A stretch of 64,000 bases of DNA, from the NCBI RefSeq assembly GCF_045679555.1, contig NC_092100.1, positions 29,451,106 through 29,515,105 of the forward strand, in the 5' to 3' direction. The stretch's first letter is position 1. The number at the start of each line of letters is the position of its first letter. Below the pieces are notes generated by a model. It was not told where the DNA came from. It was given only the letters and a program-made list of their open reading frames with translations, and did no database searches. Shown here in pieces: positions 10,232 to 25,340 of the stretch. The translations under genes and the position numbers were made by a program. This DNA is from Salvelinus alpinus (lineage: Eukaryota; Chordata; Actinopteri; Salmoniformes; Salmonidae).

Positions 10232-12188
10232 CAGTGGCGGTCGGTGCCGTTTAACATGAGGGAGGGCGATGATTATTTTTATGAGCATGGCCTTATTTTT
10301 ATTACAGCATATTGGATGACTGTCATTCATATTCCATTCACCCAGCTCAATGTAACATTGATAGGTTTAGGCTACTTCATGATACTCAAATTTTCCCTAC
10401 ACCCATCATGAGGTTGCTACAACCTAGCCAATTAATGAAAGTTTACAACGTAAGTGCACAGGTCGAGAGACATTTGAGTAATCAAGGTGACAGACATTGA
10501 ATCATTCAATACCGCCTTGCACACTCCTGCCTGCATCTAGCTGATCTAGGGTGTAATCATTAGTCCAACAGTTGCAAATAAGAGTTTCTATCAGACATAT
10601 TCAGGTATGTTTATCTTCAAAATCAACAGAATGAATACACCCTTGATCACACACAAACACAGTTCATTTTCATAGCTGCCACATAACAGAATGATCCCTT
10701 CGATCGTTGTATTCCTTCTCGCATCTATTCTCTCTCCTCCTCTCACCTTGGCTTGTGGACTTCAGTGTACAACACATCATCTTTCTGGGAACAGGCAAAA
10801 ATACTTTTCCAAGCCAAACCTTCATATCATAACCACTACACACAGCCTACATCGTTGTCAACATAGCTACTAGAACTAACGCATTAGTAAACCCGTTACA
10901 ATCATGCTGTATATATAGTGTACAGTCAGTAGCAAGCAGTTTAGAAGTTACACCGGTGGGCCCCGGTGGCAATAAATTAATAAAACCAAAAGCTTACCTT
11001 CACTTGGAAGAGATCCAGTGTTGGATAGCCATAGCCAGCTAGCTAACATAGTAGCCCTCTGAGCCGGGTGTTTGAGTAGGCTAAACTAGCTAGTAGCATT
11101 CACTAGCTAAGTGAAAGCAAAAAAAATAGATACTCTCTTTCTCTCTCTCTCTTGATTCTGCTTAATTTTTGGAAAAAAATGCATTTGTTCAAAAGTGTTA
11201 AACTATTGTCTTCTCTCTCTTTGAATCAACTATTTACCACATTTTATGCACTGCATAGCTAGCTAGCTGTAGCTTATTATTTCCGTACTAGATTCATTCT
11301 CTGATCCTTTGATTGGGTGGACAACATATCAGTTCATTCTGCAAGAGCTCTGATTAGGATCAAATAAAATCAAATTATATTGATCACATACACATGGTTA
11401 GCAGTGTAGCGAAATGCTTGTGCTTCTAGTTCCGACAGTGCAGTAATATCTAACAAGTAATCTAACAATTCCCCAACAACTACCTAATACACACAAATCT
11501 AAAGGGGTGAATGAGAATATGTACATATGGATAAGCGATGGCCCAAGCGGCATAGGCAAGGTGAAATAGATGGTATAACATACAGTATATACATATGATA
11601 TCAGTACTGTAAGATATGTAAACATTATTAAAGTGCCATTATTTAAAGTGGCATTGTTTAAAGTGACTAGTGATCCATTTAAAATGACCAGTGATTGGGT
11701 CTCAATATAGGCGGCAGCCTCACTGTGTTAATGATGGCTGTTTAGCAGTCTGATGGCCTTGAAATAGAAGCTGTTCTCTCGGTCCCAGCTTTGATGCACC
11801 TGTACTGACCTCACCTTCTGGATGGTAGCGGTGTGAACAGGCAGTGGCTCGGGTGGTTGTTGTCCTTGATGATCTGTCAGGGTTTGTCAGGGTTTTGGGT
11901 GACAAGCCAAATTTCTTCAGCCTCCTGAGGTTGAAGATGCGCTGTTGTGCCTTCTTCACCTAACTGTCTGTGGGGTGGACTACACAATGGTGCTACTCTA
12001 CAGAGTTCTGTTGAGGCTACTGTAGACCTTCATTGCAAAAGTGTTTTTTAATCAATTATTTGGTGATGTGAATATATTTAGTATAGTTTTATCTAAAAAG
12101 GATAACGTTTTGAATGTTAAACTATTTTTATTTGTATGAAATTCATGACGGAGGATGGTTCCCCTCTTCCCCTGAGGAGCCTTCACTG
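10232..12188. mobile_element. TIR element, ~1.96 kb, with nested LINE tail
   Basis: The left end is cagtggcggtcgg; the right end reads (reverse complement) cagtgaaggctcctcagggg. The flanking octamers gttggtgc and gctggcac differ by three transitions only, suggesting an aged 8-bp duplication. The interior is non-coding and is split by an inverted LINE 3' end (11356-11983). It resembles an abundant salmonid repeat that I recall; the superfamily is uncertain. Confidence 0.5.
11356..11983 (-). pseudogene. L2-like LINE 3' end, minus strand
   Basis: On the minus strand the frame gives 'AQQRIFNLRRLKKFGLSPKT' (about 11890-11955), then 'SHRYHPEGEVSTGASKLGPR'. The 3' UTR ends in 'aatttgattttatttgatcc'. 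It is the same family as 7206-8141, with an internal deletion between 'SPKTLTN' and the downstream block. It is 5'-truncated and non-functional, and is inserted in the TIR element 10232-12188. Confidence 0.85.
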
Positions 12189-12823
12189 GCTGGCACTAGT
12201 CGAGTTTGGTGTAATCCGAATGAGTGGGCTCGCACGCTCACTTAAAATACCTTAGCCGGAAAAACAAGAAAAAAGCATCAATAGTATTGTTTGTCCATTT
12301 TGAGACACCTTAGCCAAAACAGTCAGAATTAATCTAAGATAACTCAAGAAATCTGTCATTAATTTTTATGTTTTTGCCAAGAGATCTTAGTCGCGCAATT
12401 TTAAATTTAACTAAGACGTCTGGTGCAGTGTTTCTCAATTAAGAAATTCTACATTTGAATGACAACAAAGACCTTACTGAAGAATCCCTACTGTTGACCA
12501 ATCACCAACGAAGGGGTATAGACTTCAGCTACCAACTTCGGCTTGCCTCAAGAAAACATTTAGTGTGCACGAACAACCGAAAAAACCCTTAACGAAGTCC
12601 AAAACAAACAAAAACCTCACAAGATTTTGTCATATTATATGCACAAACTCTGGGAAGCATGTGGACGCCTTAACCTTCACCCTTCACCCTTTTAGCTAAC
12701 CCTAACTCTTTAACCTAACTCCTAAACTTAACCGTAACTCCTAGCCCCCTATCTCTAATTCGTAACATATCATATGTTCTGCAAATTCGTAACATATAAT
12801 ACAAATTGCACTTCGTAACATAT
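12189..12823. repeat. repeat-like DNA, left host of the LTR-like insertion
   Basis: The end of this stretch (about 12690-12823) has 'ctaaccctaactctttaacc' and repeated 'attcgtaacatat' motifs, related to 9860-10215. The pattern stops abruptly at 12823 and resumes at 16308 with 'atatcatactaaatggagtg'. The first 470 bases resemble an abundant salmonid repeat from memory; that part is unproven here. Confidence 0.5.
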
Positions 12824-14003
12824 TGTCATGACGTGCCCTGGGGGGAGGATCATAGCCCCCCCCGTCCCTGTCCCCGTCCCCGTCCCTCTCTCTCTCCACA
12901 GTTTATGATTTAACGACAGGTTGTAAATTCCTGGAAGGGTCCCTCTCCTCCTTTGGACAAGCAGTATTAAGGAAGAGAGAGAACAAAGACCTAGACTTGG
13001 CCAAACTCCTAATCTCCAAAATGGGAGAATTAAACAATATCTCTACTTTTGAGAATGTGGGAATGGTCCGTGGACACTTGAGGGACAGTTATTATGAGTG
13101 CGTTTCATTTGGTGATCTCATGAAGGACAGGAAACACACATAACGGTATCTCTTAAAGTGTACATTTCCCAGCTGTCAGGTTTACATCTAAATATTGTGA
13201 AATGTATGTGATTAAACATGAAACTATTTGTAAAAATATGTAATGTTATGTTAACCTTCTAAATGACAAAATATGGGTTTTCATATAAAGTTAACCAAGT
13301 CAGTAACCACGCCCACGAGAGCATAGACATTACGTCAGCGTCATGGGCCGCCCTTTCTCTGGTTGTGTATAAAACCATCCGTGACGAAATTTACAACCAT
13401 GCCAAAGAGACCCACGGTAAGCCGGACGTCTCGACTGGTTAAGACCACGCAAACCACGGTGTAAGCTAAGATTGCAAATGATTGAACTCTGAGACTATCG
13501 ATCACTACAGAATAAGAGCAAATCTTAGACGTATAATTACTAGTCTGCAACTTGAAATTTTGTAAGTCTAGAACGAGAATACCGCCAACCGCCGAAGCAT
13601 CTACTCTATGAGAACCTTTCCTAATGGTACTCTGAAGTATCCAATCTAACCACCTTCAACCACGACAGACTGTGACTTCTGGGGAACAAAACCAGAGACT
13701 TTTCTGTCGACTCTCTCCAGCAGATGAACCGGCGACCACATAAGGAGACAACAAGACATACTCGTAAATATGTACACTTGAAGTCGGAAGTTTACATACA
13801 CCTTAGCCAAATACATTTAAACTCAGGTTTTCACAATTCCTGACATTTAATCCTAGTAAAAATTCCCTGTCTTAGGTCAGTTAGGATCACCACTTTATTT
13901 TTAAAATGTGAAATTTTCGAAATAATACTAGAGAGAATGATTTATTTCAGCTTTTATTTCTTTTATCACATTCCCCGTGGGTCAGAAGTTGACATACACT
14001 CAA

Positions 14004-14955
14004 TTAGTATTTGGTAGCATTGCCTTTAAATTGTTTAACTTGGGTCAAACGGTTCGGGTAGCCTTCCACAAGCTTCCCACAATAAGTTGGGTGAATTTTG
14101 GGCAATTCCTCCTGACAGAGCTGGTGTAACTGAGTCAGGATTGTAGGCCTCCTTGCACGCACACACTTTTTCAGTTCTGCCCACAATGTTTCTATAGGAT
14201 TGAGGTCAAGGCTTTGTGATGGCCACTCCAATACCTTGACTTTGTTGTCCTTAAGCCATTTTGCCACAACTTTGGAAGTATGCTTGGGGTCATTGTCCAT
14301 TTGGAAGACCCATTTGCGACCGAGGTTTAACTTCCTGACTGATGTCTTGAGATGTTGCTTCAATATATCCACATCATTTTCCCTTCCTCATAATGACATT
14401 TATTTTGTGAAGTGCACCAGTCCCTCCTGCAGCAAAGCACCCCAACAACATGATGCTGCCACCCCTGTGCTTCACGGTTGGGATGGTGTTCTTCGGCTTG
14501 CAAGCCACCCCCCATTTTTCCTCCAAACATAATGATGGTCATTATGGCCAAACAGTTCTATTTTAGTTTCATCCGACCAGAGGACATTTCTCCAAAAAGT
14601 ACGATCTTTGTCCCAATGTGCAGTTGCAAACCGTAATCTGGCTTTTTTATGGCGGTTTTGGAGCAGTGGCTTCTTCCTTGCTGAGCGTCGTTTCAGGTTA
14701 TGTCGACATAGGACTTATTTTACTGTGGATATAGATACTTTTGTACCTGTTTCCTCCAGCATCTTCACAAGGTCCTGTGCTGTTGTTCTGGGATTGATTT
14801 GCACTTTTTGCACCAAAGTACGTTCATCTTTAGGAGACAGAACTCGTACTATTATTTGTACAGATGAACGTGGTACCTTCAGGCGTTTGGAAATTGCTCC
14901 CAAGGATGAACAAGACTTGTGGAGGTCTTGGCTGATTTATTTTTGATTTTCCCAT
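14004..14955 (-). pseudogene. Tc1 transposase pseudogene (element A)
   Basis: This is a decayed DDE transposase, read from a start near 14955 to TAA at 14004-14006. Visible pieces include the helix-turn-helix region 'AISKRLKVPRSSVQIIVR' (about 14850-14900), the second catalytic Asp in 'QMDNDPKHTSK' (about 14300), and the third acidic residue in 'SLDLNPIETLW' (about 14200). Between about 14690 and 14850 there are deletions and frame changes, and at least one stop separates the N-terminal from the catalytic part. The normal family length is about 340 residues. Not functional. Confidence 0.9.
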
Positions 14956-14991
14956 GATGCCAATCAAAGAGGCACTGAGTTTTAAGGTAGG

Positions 14992-15389
14992 TGTCACGTT
15001 TTGACCTTAGTTCCTTTTTTATGTCTTTAGTTTAGTGTGGTCAGAGCGTGAGTTGGGGTGGGCATTCTATGTTGTTTTTCTATGTTTTGTTCTGTTGTTC
15101 TATTTCTATGTGTTTGGCCTAGTATGGTTCTCAATCAGAGGCAGGTGTCAGTCGTTGTCTCTGATTGGGAGCCATATTTAGGTAGCCTGTTTTCCTTTGT
15201 GTTTTGTGGGTGGTTGTTTCCTGTGTCTGTGTTTGCACCATACGGGACTGTTTCGATTTTCGTTTGTTCATTCACTTTGTTATTTTGTATTTTTGTAGTG
15301 TTCAGGTATATATATTAAAATGGACACTTACCACGCTGCACATTGGTCCGATATCTCTTAGTCCTCGTCAGAAGAGGAAAGTCGTTACA
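14992..15389 (+). mobile_element. solo-LTR-like element, copy 2 (398 bp)
   Basis: Starts TGTCACGTTTTGACC and ends GTCGTTACA, with a perfect 5-bp duplication gtagg (14987-14991, 15390-15394). Removing it together with one gtagg restores the uninterrupted Tc1 sequence 'aaggtaggccttga' seen in reverse at 20520-20536. It is about 75 bp shorter than copies 1 and 3. Confidence 0.9.
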
Positions 15390-16307
15390 GTAGGCCTTGA
15401 AATATATCCACATGTACACCTCCAATTGAATCAAATGTCAATTAGCCAGAAGCTAGAAGTCAGAAGCTTCTAAAGTCATGACATCACTTTCTGGAATTTG
15501 TCGTTTAAAGGCACAGCTGTTTAAAGGCACAGTCAACTTAGTGCATGTAAACTTCTGACCCACTGGAATTGTGATACAGTGAATTATTAGTGAAATAATC
15601 TGTCTGTAACCAAATGTTGGAAAAATTACTTGCGTCATGCACAAAGTAGATGTCCTAACCGACTTGCCAAAACTATAGTTTGTTAACAAGAAATTTGGTT
15701 GAAAAACGAGTTTTGATGACTCCAACCTAAGTGTTTGTAAACTTCCGACTTCAACTGTAAATTGCAATTTATTTTCGAATGAGCGGTCGTTCATGTAAAG
15801 TATTAGCAACTTCTAAAAGTGTAGTTATGAATTTCCCGCCCTTGAGCTGTCCACACCCCCTTCCCTTTGTCTACCAAGCCGTCATATCAGCTTAGCCCAC
15901 TAGGGATTTTTCTATCATTGCTGGTAACCAATATCTACTGTTTGTTTGATGTATTTCTGTGATTATTTAGTTTGTTAGTAAATAAATAATTAAGCCAATT
16001 TATATATTGCTGATTTATTATGGAAACTAGGGTTCGTGCAGATAACCAGATAACGATGTTTGGAATGAGACTAATGAGGTAACGATTCAGAATTCATTAA
16101 TAGAAGACTAATTGATCAGATATTAAAATGTCTGAAGAGTTATATCCGGAAAAATATAACTTTGTAATCAACATTTTTCGTGGTGCCCCGACTTCCTAGT
16201 TATTTAAAGTTTACATGATTAGTTTAATCGCGTAATAATAATTACAAATAGAGAATTGATTTGATAAAATAACAATCTTCACATTTAATGATAGTTCAGA
16301 CTTGATA

Positions 16308-16592
16308 ATATCATACTAAATGGAGTGTCCTGGATTTAAGTAAAGAATAATAAGAAATGCTCTGAGTCCAGGTTGACTCTATACGTAAGTTACAGAGACC
16401 TGAAAATACCGTACTGAATCATAAAGCCCTTCTGTAACAAGAAAAGCCTCAAACAGAACGACACTGTGACTTCAATGAGAGACTCGAGGCTGTCTGTGGG
16501 GTCATGTGTAGAGCTGGGAATTACCAAGGACCTCACAATAATGATATTATTATGATATTTAGGCATATTCTTTACTAATCAATTCTTGGAGT

Positions 16593-16595
<3 letters not shown>
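16308..16595. other. right flank of the LTR-like insertion
   Basis: Begins with the resumed host repeat (catactaaatggagtgtcctg). The rest shows no gene or clear repeat boundary before the TA microsatellite. Confidence 0.4.

Positions 16596-16658
<63 letters not shown>
16596..16658. repeat. (TA)n microsatellite
   Basis: About 31 TA units directly abut the Tc1-B end; a shorter (TA)n continues beyond the other end at 18249. Tc1 elements insert at TA, so the array was probably the target and may have expanded since. Confidence 0.98.
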
Positions 16659-18248
<1,590 letters not shown>

Positions 18249-19483
18249 TATATATATATAATATCATCCAAAAATAATATTGCATTATGTAACTGCATCA
18301 ACATTTTCCCCCATTACTAGTCATGTGACTGAGCTGCATGCCTTGAGTAAAAATACCTCAGAGTCCATCCTTTCCTCCCCACGTCTAGAGGTACTGCGGG
18401 GGAATATTTCAGGAGCTGCTGCTACCCAGAGACATAGCCTACTCTGACTCTCCCCCTGGACCTGAACATGTCCCAAGGCCACAGCTGAGGCGGGTGGCAC
18501 GGATTCAAGGATCTTTAAACACAGCCTCCAATAACAGCAGACTGGGCTCTGAAATACACTCCAGACCAAATCACAGCAAACATACTGTATTCTCCACCAC
18601 CTCGTCAATATGTTCCACATTCTCCTGGATAAAGCATGCCTCACTCACTCACTCACTCACTCACTCACTCACTCACTCACTCACTCACTCACTCACTCAC
18701 TCACATAACTCACTCACATAACTCATGTCATCATAAGAGGTATCATAACATATCTGCTATCTTGGATGTTATCTGTAGCAGTAAATTAGCACCGCTACCC
18801 GTTTGTATACTGTCTATTAAACTGTCTACAGACCCTAATTTGTCTCAGAGAATGACCTAGACCCATGGAACAAGGGCATGCATATTCATCTGCAATTGTA
18901 TCATCTGATTTGTACTGACGAATTTAGTGTTCTTGAACAAAACGTTCACAGGAAATAAATGGTATTTGAGTTAGTCTGAGGCTAAAATAGACTCCTGAAG
19001 GAGGTGGTGGTGCAGGCTGGGATGATGTGAGCAGAGCAGAGGTGTGTGGAGATGATGTAACAGGACACCAGGCTGGAGCTGGCCCAGTTTGGATCAACAA
19101 CACTTTCCAGCTCCTGCTGCTCCTGCTGTCTGTTTGTCTGTCTGTTGGACCTGGGCTCAGCTCAGACTCTGGAGCGATCCCACATTCCAGCATGGCAGTC
19201 CAGGAGACTGCCCAGCAACTTTCAGACTCCTAGGTGGGAGACAACCTATGCAGATCCTTCCAGAAACGCAGAGGCAACATTGTTTAGATAGTGTTTTTCT
19301 ATGGGTTTGTTTTGGTAGATACATTGGCAGCCAGGACTCCTGTGAGGATTACATTTCCTGTGCTTCTGAAGGAGCAGTGCAAACTACATAAGGAATGTGG
19401 AGCTAGCAGACTTGTTTACTTCTTTGCATAAAAGCTTTGAAAGAGACTAAAAGCACACAGGAGTATCTACATCACTTACACCA
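18249..19483. other. single-copy-looking intronic DNA
   Basis: Contains the (CACT)n array listed separately and otherwise nothing that I can assign. No exon is supported. Confidence 0.45.
18641..18704. repeat. (TCAC)n microsatellite
   Basis: Sixteen tetranucleotide units, followed by decayed 'tcacataac' units. It explains the Leu-Thr-His-Ser open frames in this spot. Confidence 0.98.
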
Positions 19484-19840
19484 GGGTTCCCCAACAGGTG
19501 CCCCTCAATTTGGCCCCCCAAGTTCTCCAATTTATATATTTATATTTCGAATTTTCGACGTTGGACATAAAGGACTGTAAAATCCCTAGGAACTCAGCTC
19601 AAATTGATTTTAATTATGGAAATCTGTTCCTAAGTATTCCCAGGCATAAATGTTAACATATCCCAAACGAATGTAGGTTTGAAATGATTCTGCTATTGTC
19701 AAATACTATATCTGTTTGGGCTTCTTGTGGTCAATTTGCAGTGTATAAAATTATTTATAACTATGTTCCGGCCCCCCGACCATCCGCTCAAGACAAAAAT
19801 GGGCCTGCGGCTGAATGTAACTGGGGACCTCTGACTTACG
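19484..19840. repeat. possible hAT-type remnant
   Basis: Begins cagggttccccaacaggtgc and 'caatttggccccccaag', similar to the start of common teleost hAT repeats, and has 'cggccccccgaccatccgct' in the right half. Only a weak suggestion; no matched TIR or TSD was found. Confidence 0.3.
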
Positions 19841-20184
19841 CTCATTTCTCTTTCCATCTTTCCATCCATCCATCTCTTCCCTCCTCCCCACTTACAGTGC
19901 CTTCATAAAGTATTCACACCACTTTACTTTTTCCACATTTTGTTGTGTTACAGCCACAATTTAAAATGGATGACATTGAAATGTTGTGACACTGGCCTAC
20001 ACACAATACTCCATAATGTCAAAGTGGAATTATGTTTTTCGACATTTTAAATGTTTTATTAAAAATGAAAAGTTGAAGTGTCTTGAGTCAATAAGTATTC
20101 AACCCCTTTGTTATGGCAAGCCTAAATAAGTAGCATGTACTCATGATTTTTGAATGACTACCTCATCTCTGTACCCCACACATA

Positions 20185-21804
<1,620 letters not shown>

Positions 21805-22379
21805 TACAATTATCTGTAAGGTCCCTCAGTCAAGCAGTAAATTTCAAACACAGATTCAAGCACAACGACCAGGGAGGTTTTCTAATGCCTCGCAAAGAAG
21901 GGCACCTATTGGTAGATGGGTACAAATAAAAAAGCAGACATTAAATATTCCTTTGAGCATTTATTAATTAACACTTTGGATGGTGTATCAATACACCCAT
22001 TCACTACAAAGATACAGGCGTCCTTCCTAACTCAGTTGCCAGAGAGGAAGGAAACCCAAGTCATAATAATAATAATAATACAAAATAATAATTTTAAAAA
22101 CGCTCAGGGATTTCACCATGAGGCCAATGGTGACTTTAAAACAGAGAGAGTTGTATGGCTGTGATAGGAGAAAACTGAGGATGAATCAACAACATTGTAG
22201 TTACTCCACAATACTAACCTAAATGACAGTGAAAAGAAGGCAGCCTGTCCAGAATACAAATATTCCAAAACATGCATCCTGTTTGCAATAAGGTACTAAA
22301 GTAAAACTGCAAAAAAATAAAATAAAAGTGTCATATTTGGGGCTAATCTAACAACACATCACTGAATACGCTCATCATA

Positions 22380-22700
22380 TTTCTAAGCATGGAGGTGGGT
22401 GCATCATGTTATGGGTATGCTTGTTATTGCCAAGGACTAGGGAGTTTTTTAGAATAAAAAGAAACAGAATGGAGCTAAGCACAGGCAAAATCCTAGAGGA
22501 AAACCTGGTTCAGTGTGCTTTCCAACAGACACTAGGAGAGAAATTCACCTATCAGCAGGACAATAACCTAACACACAAAGCCAAATATACACTGTAGTTG
22601 CTTACCAAGACCACATTGAATGTAACTGAGTGTCCTAGTTACAGTTTTGACTTAAACCAGCTTGAAAATCTTTGGCAAGACTTGAAAATGGCTATCTAGC
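22380..22700 (+). pseudogene. transposase remnant of element D
   Basis: Scattered matches to the catalytic half of a Tc1 transposase: 'KHGGGCIMLWVCLL' near 22388-22430, 'FTYQQDNNLTHKAK' near 22545-22590 (second acidic motif) and 'LNQLENLWQDLKMA' near 22655-22695 (third). Multiple stops and indels lie between them. Confidence 0.7.
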
Positions 22701-22741
22701 AATGATCAACAACCAACTTTAATATTTCTGAAGGCACTGTA

Positions 22742-23620
22742 AATACTGGCATTATTCCCATTCCCCCCTATTTTCTCTACTTCAATCCCCCTCTCATTTA
22801 TTTTCCTCCTTTCACCTCTCTTTATGACCTCCACATCTTTCACCACAGTCCTAGTTTCCCTCCTCTATTCCATCTCTCCACATATCCTTCCACCCCTCTC
22901 CTGGATCCTCCCCCACTTTTCTGGGTTCTGTGAAGTGGAAAGGCCTCTGAATGAGGAGTAAATTGCTTGTCCTCTTGTTTCAAAACCAATTCAGCTGTGG
23001 CTCAAGGATGGCAGCTGAGCAGATTAAGGCCAACTGGGCGAGAGGGGCACAGGATGTGACGTAGGGGTCAGCCCACCCACACGAAATAAGCAGCACTGGC
23101 ACCTGTCCGTCTGCCCACGGCAAATACCCCGAGACAAACATCACAGGTCACATGTGGACTGAGAGGTATCAGTCAGGTGGGGGATATGGGGGATGTGTTA
23201 GGGGACAAGTGAGAGACTACAAGGCTTTAATATGTGAGTTGTGACCAGTCTTTGTCAACTGGATGTGACTTCATCTTTAATCCTCAGCCACTCTACAACC
23301 CAAACCCCAATTCTGCTAAAATCCAACCAGGCCCTCAAGCCCTGTTCTCCTATGGCTCAGGACCAAATGCCATTTAACCACTTCCACAAACCAATGACTT
23401 CAGAGCCATCTTCCCTTTAACCCTCCTGAGAGAAACCTGAAGCTCCAATACCTGCAAGCACTGAAATGTCTGTAGCTTCCACTGTAGCCATATCCGGGTT
23501 AAAGCTTACTACAAGCTCTATGCAGACGCAAGATTCGGACAAAAGAGGCGGCGCCTTGTAATACACTCCGGCATTCTACGTACTACCTGAAAATTGAGAC
23601 ATGCCGTATCATTCCTTCTG
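22742..23620. other. single-copy-looking intronic DNA
   Basis: Pyrimidine-rich at 22755-22920 (cccattccccc, cctcctttcacctctc). No gene or bounded repeat recognised. Confidence 0.4.
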
Positions 23621-23858
23621 CAGCCAAGTGGCGCAGCGGTCAAAGGCACTGCATCGCAGTGCTAGAGGCATCACTACAGACCCTGGTTCGATCCCGGGCT
23701 GTATCACAACTGGCCGTGATCGGGAGTCCCATAGGTCGGCGCACAATTGGCCCAGCGGATTAGGGGAGGATTTGACCGGGGTAGGCGGTCATTGTAAATA
23801 AGAATTTGTTCTTAACTGACTTGCCTAGTTAAATAAATGTTCAATAAAAAAATAAAAA
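23621..23858 (+). repeat. tRNA-derived SINE (SlmI-like), plus strand
   Basis: Has an A-box-like agtggcgcagcgg and a B box ggttcgatccc (23685-23695), followed by 'ggcgcacaattggcccagcg', 'gtaggcggtcattgtaaata' and the tail 'cttaactgacttgcctagtt' then 'aaataaatg' and an A-rich end. The tail is shared with the SINEs at 35829 and 49768. The tRNA-like head is a pol III promoter relic, not a tRNA gene. Confidence 0.9.
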
Positions 23859-23902
23859 GATAAAGGGGGCAGTGTTGTTGCTTGGTACCTTGATCTGATC
23901 TA

Positions 23903-25338
23903 CAGCGCCTTCAGAAAGTATTCAGACCCCTTGACTTTTTCCACATTTTGTTATGTTACAGCCTTATTCTAAAATGTATTACAAATATTTTTTTCTCAGC
24001 AATCTACACATAATACCCAATAATGACAAAGTTAATGTATTAAATATATTATAAATAAAAAACAAAAGTACCTTATTTACATAAGTATTTAGACCATTTG
24101 CTATGAGACTCAAAATTGAGCTCAGACGCATCCTACATTGATCATCCTTGAGATGTTTCTCCAACTTGATTTGAGTCCACCTGTGGTAAATTCAATTGAT
24201 TGGACATAATTTGGAAAGGCACACACCTGTCTACATAAGGTCCCACAGGTAACAGTGCATGTCAGAGCAAAAACCAAGCCATGAGGTCGAAGGAATTGTC
24301 CGTAGAGCTCAGAGACAGGATTGTGTCGAGCCACAGATATGGGGAAGTGTACCAAAATATTTCTGCAGCATTGAAGGTCCCCAAGAACACAGTGGCCTCC
24401 ATCATTCTTAAAGTTTGGAACTCCCAAGATTCTTCCTAGAGCTGGCCGCCCAGACAAACTGAGCAATCGGGGGAGAAGGGCCTTGGTCAGGGAGGTGACC
24501 AAGAACCCGATGGTCAGTCTGACAGAGCTCCTCTGTGGAGATGGGAGAACCTTCCAGAAGGACAACCATCTCTGCAGACCTCCACCAATCAGGCCTTTAT
24601 GGTAGAGTGGTCAGACGGAAGCCACTCCTCAGTAAAAGGTATATGACAGCCCGCTTGGAGTTTGCCAAAAGGCACCTAAAGATTCTCAGACAATGAGAAA
24701 CAAAATTGAACTCTTTGGCCTGAATGCCAAGCGTCACGTCACGAAACCTGGTACCATCCCTACGTTGAAGCATGGTGGAGGCAGCATCATGCTGTGGGGA
24801 TGTTTTTCAGTGGCAGGGATTGGGAGACTAGTCAGGATCAAGGAAAAGTTGAACGGAGCAAAGTACAGAGAGATCCTTGATGAAAATCTGCTCCACAGCC
24901 AAGACAACGCAGGAGTAGCTTTGGGGACAAGTCTCTGAATGTCCTTGAGTGGCCCAGGGCCAGAGCTTGGACTTGAATCCCAAAAAACATCTCTGGAGAG
25001 ACCTGAAAATAGCTATGCAGCAACGCTCCCCATCCAACCTGACAGAGGTAGAGAGGATCAGCAGAGAAGAATGGTAGAAACTCCCCAAATACAGGTGTTC
25101 CAAGCTTGTAGCATCATAACCAAGAAAACTCTAGGCTGTAATTGTTGCCAAAGGTGCTTCAACAAAGTACTGAGTAAATATTTCAGTTTTATATGTCTAA
25201 AAAACAGTTTTCACTTTGTCATTACGGGGTATTGTGTGTAGATTGATGAAAGAAAAATACTATTTAATACATTTTAGAATTAGACTAACACAAAATGTGG
25301 AAAAAGTCGATGGGTCTGAATAATTTCAGAATGCACTG
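23903..25338 (+). mobile_element. Tc1-like element F
   Basis: The ends cagcgccttcagaaagtatt and ttcagaatgcactg are bounded by TA (23901-23902, 25339-25340). Further subterminal inverted repeats 'ccacattttgttatgttaca' / 'aacacaaaatgtgg' occur. It is full length apart from internal deletions. Confidence 0.93.
24281..25173 (+). pseudogene. Tc1 transposase pseudogene (element F)
   Basis: The N-terminus reads 'MRSKELSVELRDRIVSSHR' from 24281. A deletion after 'SIILK' (about 24410) and further losses put later blocks in other frames. The block with the first catalytic Asp (normally W-S-D-E-T before KIELFG) is deleted at about 24697. '[18 protein letters not shown]' is intact at about 24755-24815. 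The second Asp block is deleted between 'LLHSQDN' and 'AGVALGTSL'. The C-terminal block reads NPKKHLWRDLK at about 24975-25010, so the third acidic residue is lost, as in element B. Confidence 0.88.
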
Positions 25339-25340
25339 TA

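Larger units (their letters stand above)
13775..15757 (-). mobile_element. Tc1-like element A
   Basis: The ends cacttgaagtcggaagttt and aacttccgacttcaactg are inverted repeats bounded by TA (13773-13774, 15758-15759). The inner inverted copies 'agaagtt.acatacact' lie near both ends. It is inserted in the LTR-like element and is itself hit by a solo LTR at 14992-15389. It is the same family as 20185-21804 and 63676-64000. Confidence 0.93.
12824..16307 (+). mobile_element. long LTR-like element split by a Tc1 copy
   Basis: It starts TGTCATGACG and interrupts the 'gtaacatat|catactaa' repeat; a 4-bp atat lies at both edges (12820-12823, 16308-16311). Without the Tc1 copy (13775-15757) about 1.5 kb remains. 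It contains a TATA-like gtgtataaaacc near 13365, and 'tggtgccccgacttcctag' near 16181, which starts with TGG like a primer-binding site. It could be an LTR plus leader of a retroelement or a long solo LTR. The right end (ttgata) is not canonical CA, so the class is tentative. No protein-coding frame is seen. Confidence 0.5.

Noticed and set aside
10900..11010. Possible minus-strand exon ending at a gtaagc donor (near 10995)
   Set aside because: The preceding minus-strand frame contains a stop, and the region lies inside a probable TIR element.
18494..18860. Leu-Thr-His-Ser repeat frame; similar at 25538-25827
   Set aside because: Translations of (TCAC)n and (CTCACT)n tracts.
23621..23700. 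tRNA gene at the A/B-box-bearing heads of SINEs (also 35829 and 5027)
   Set aside because: Degenerate cloverleaf, internal mismatches, and joined to SINE bodies and LINE-type tails.
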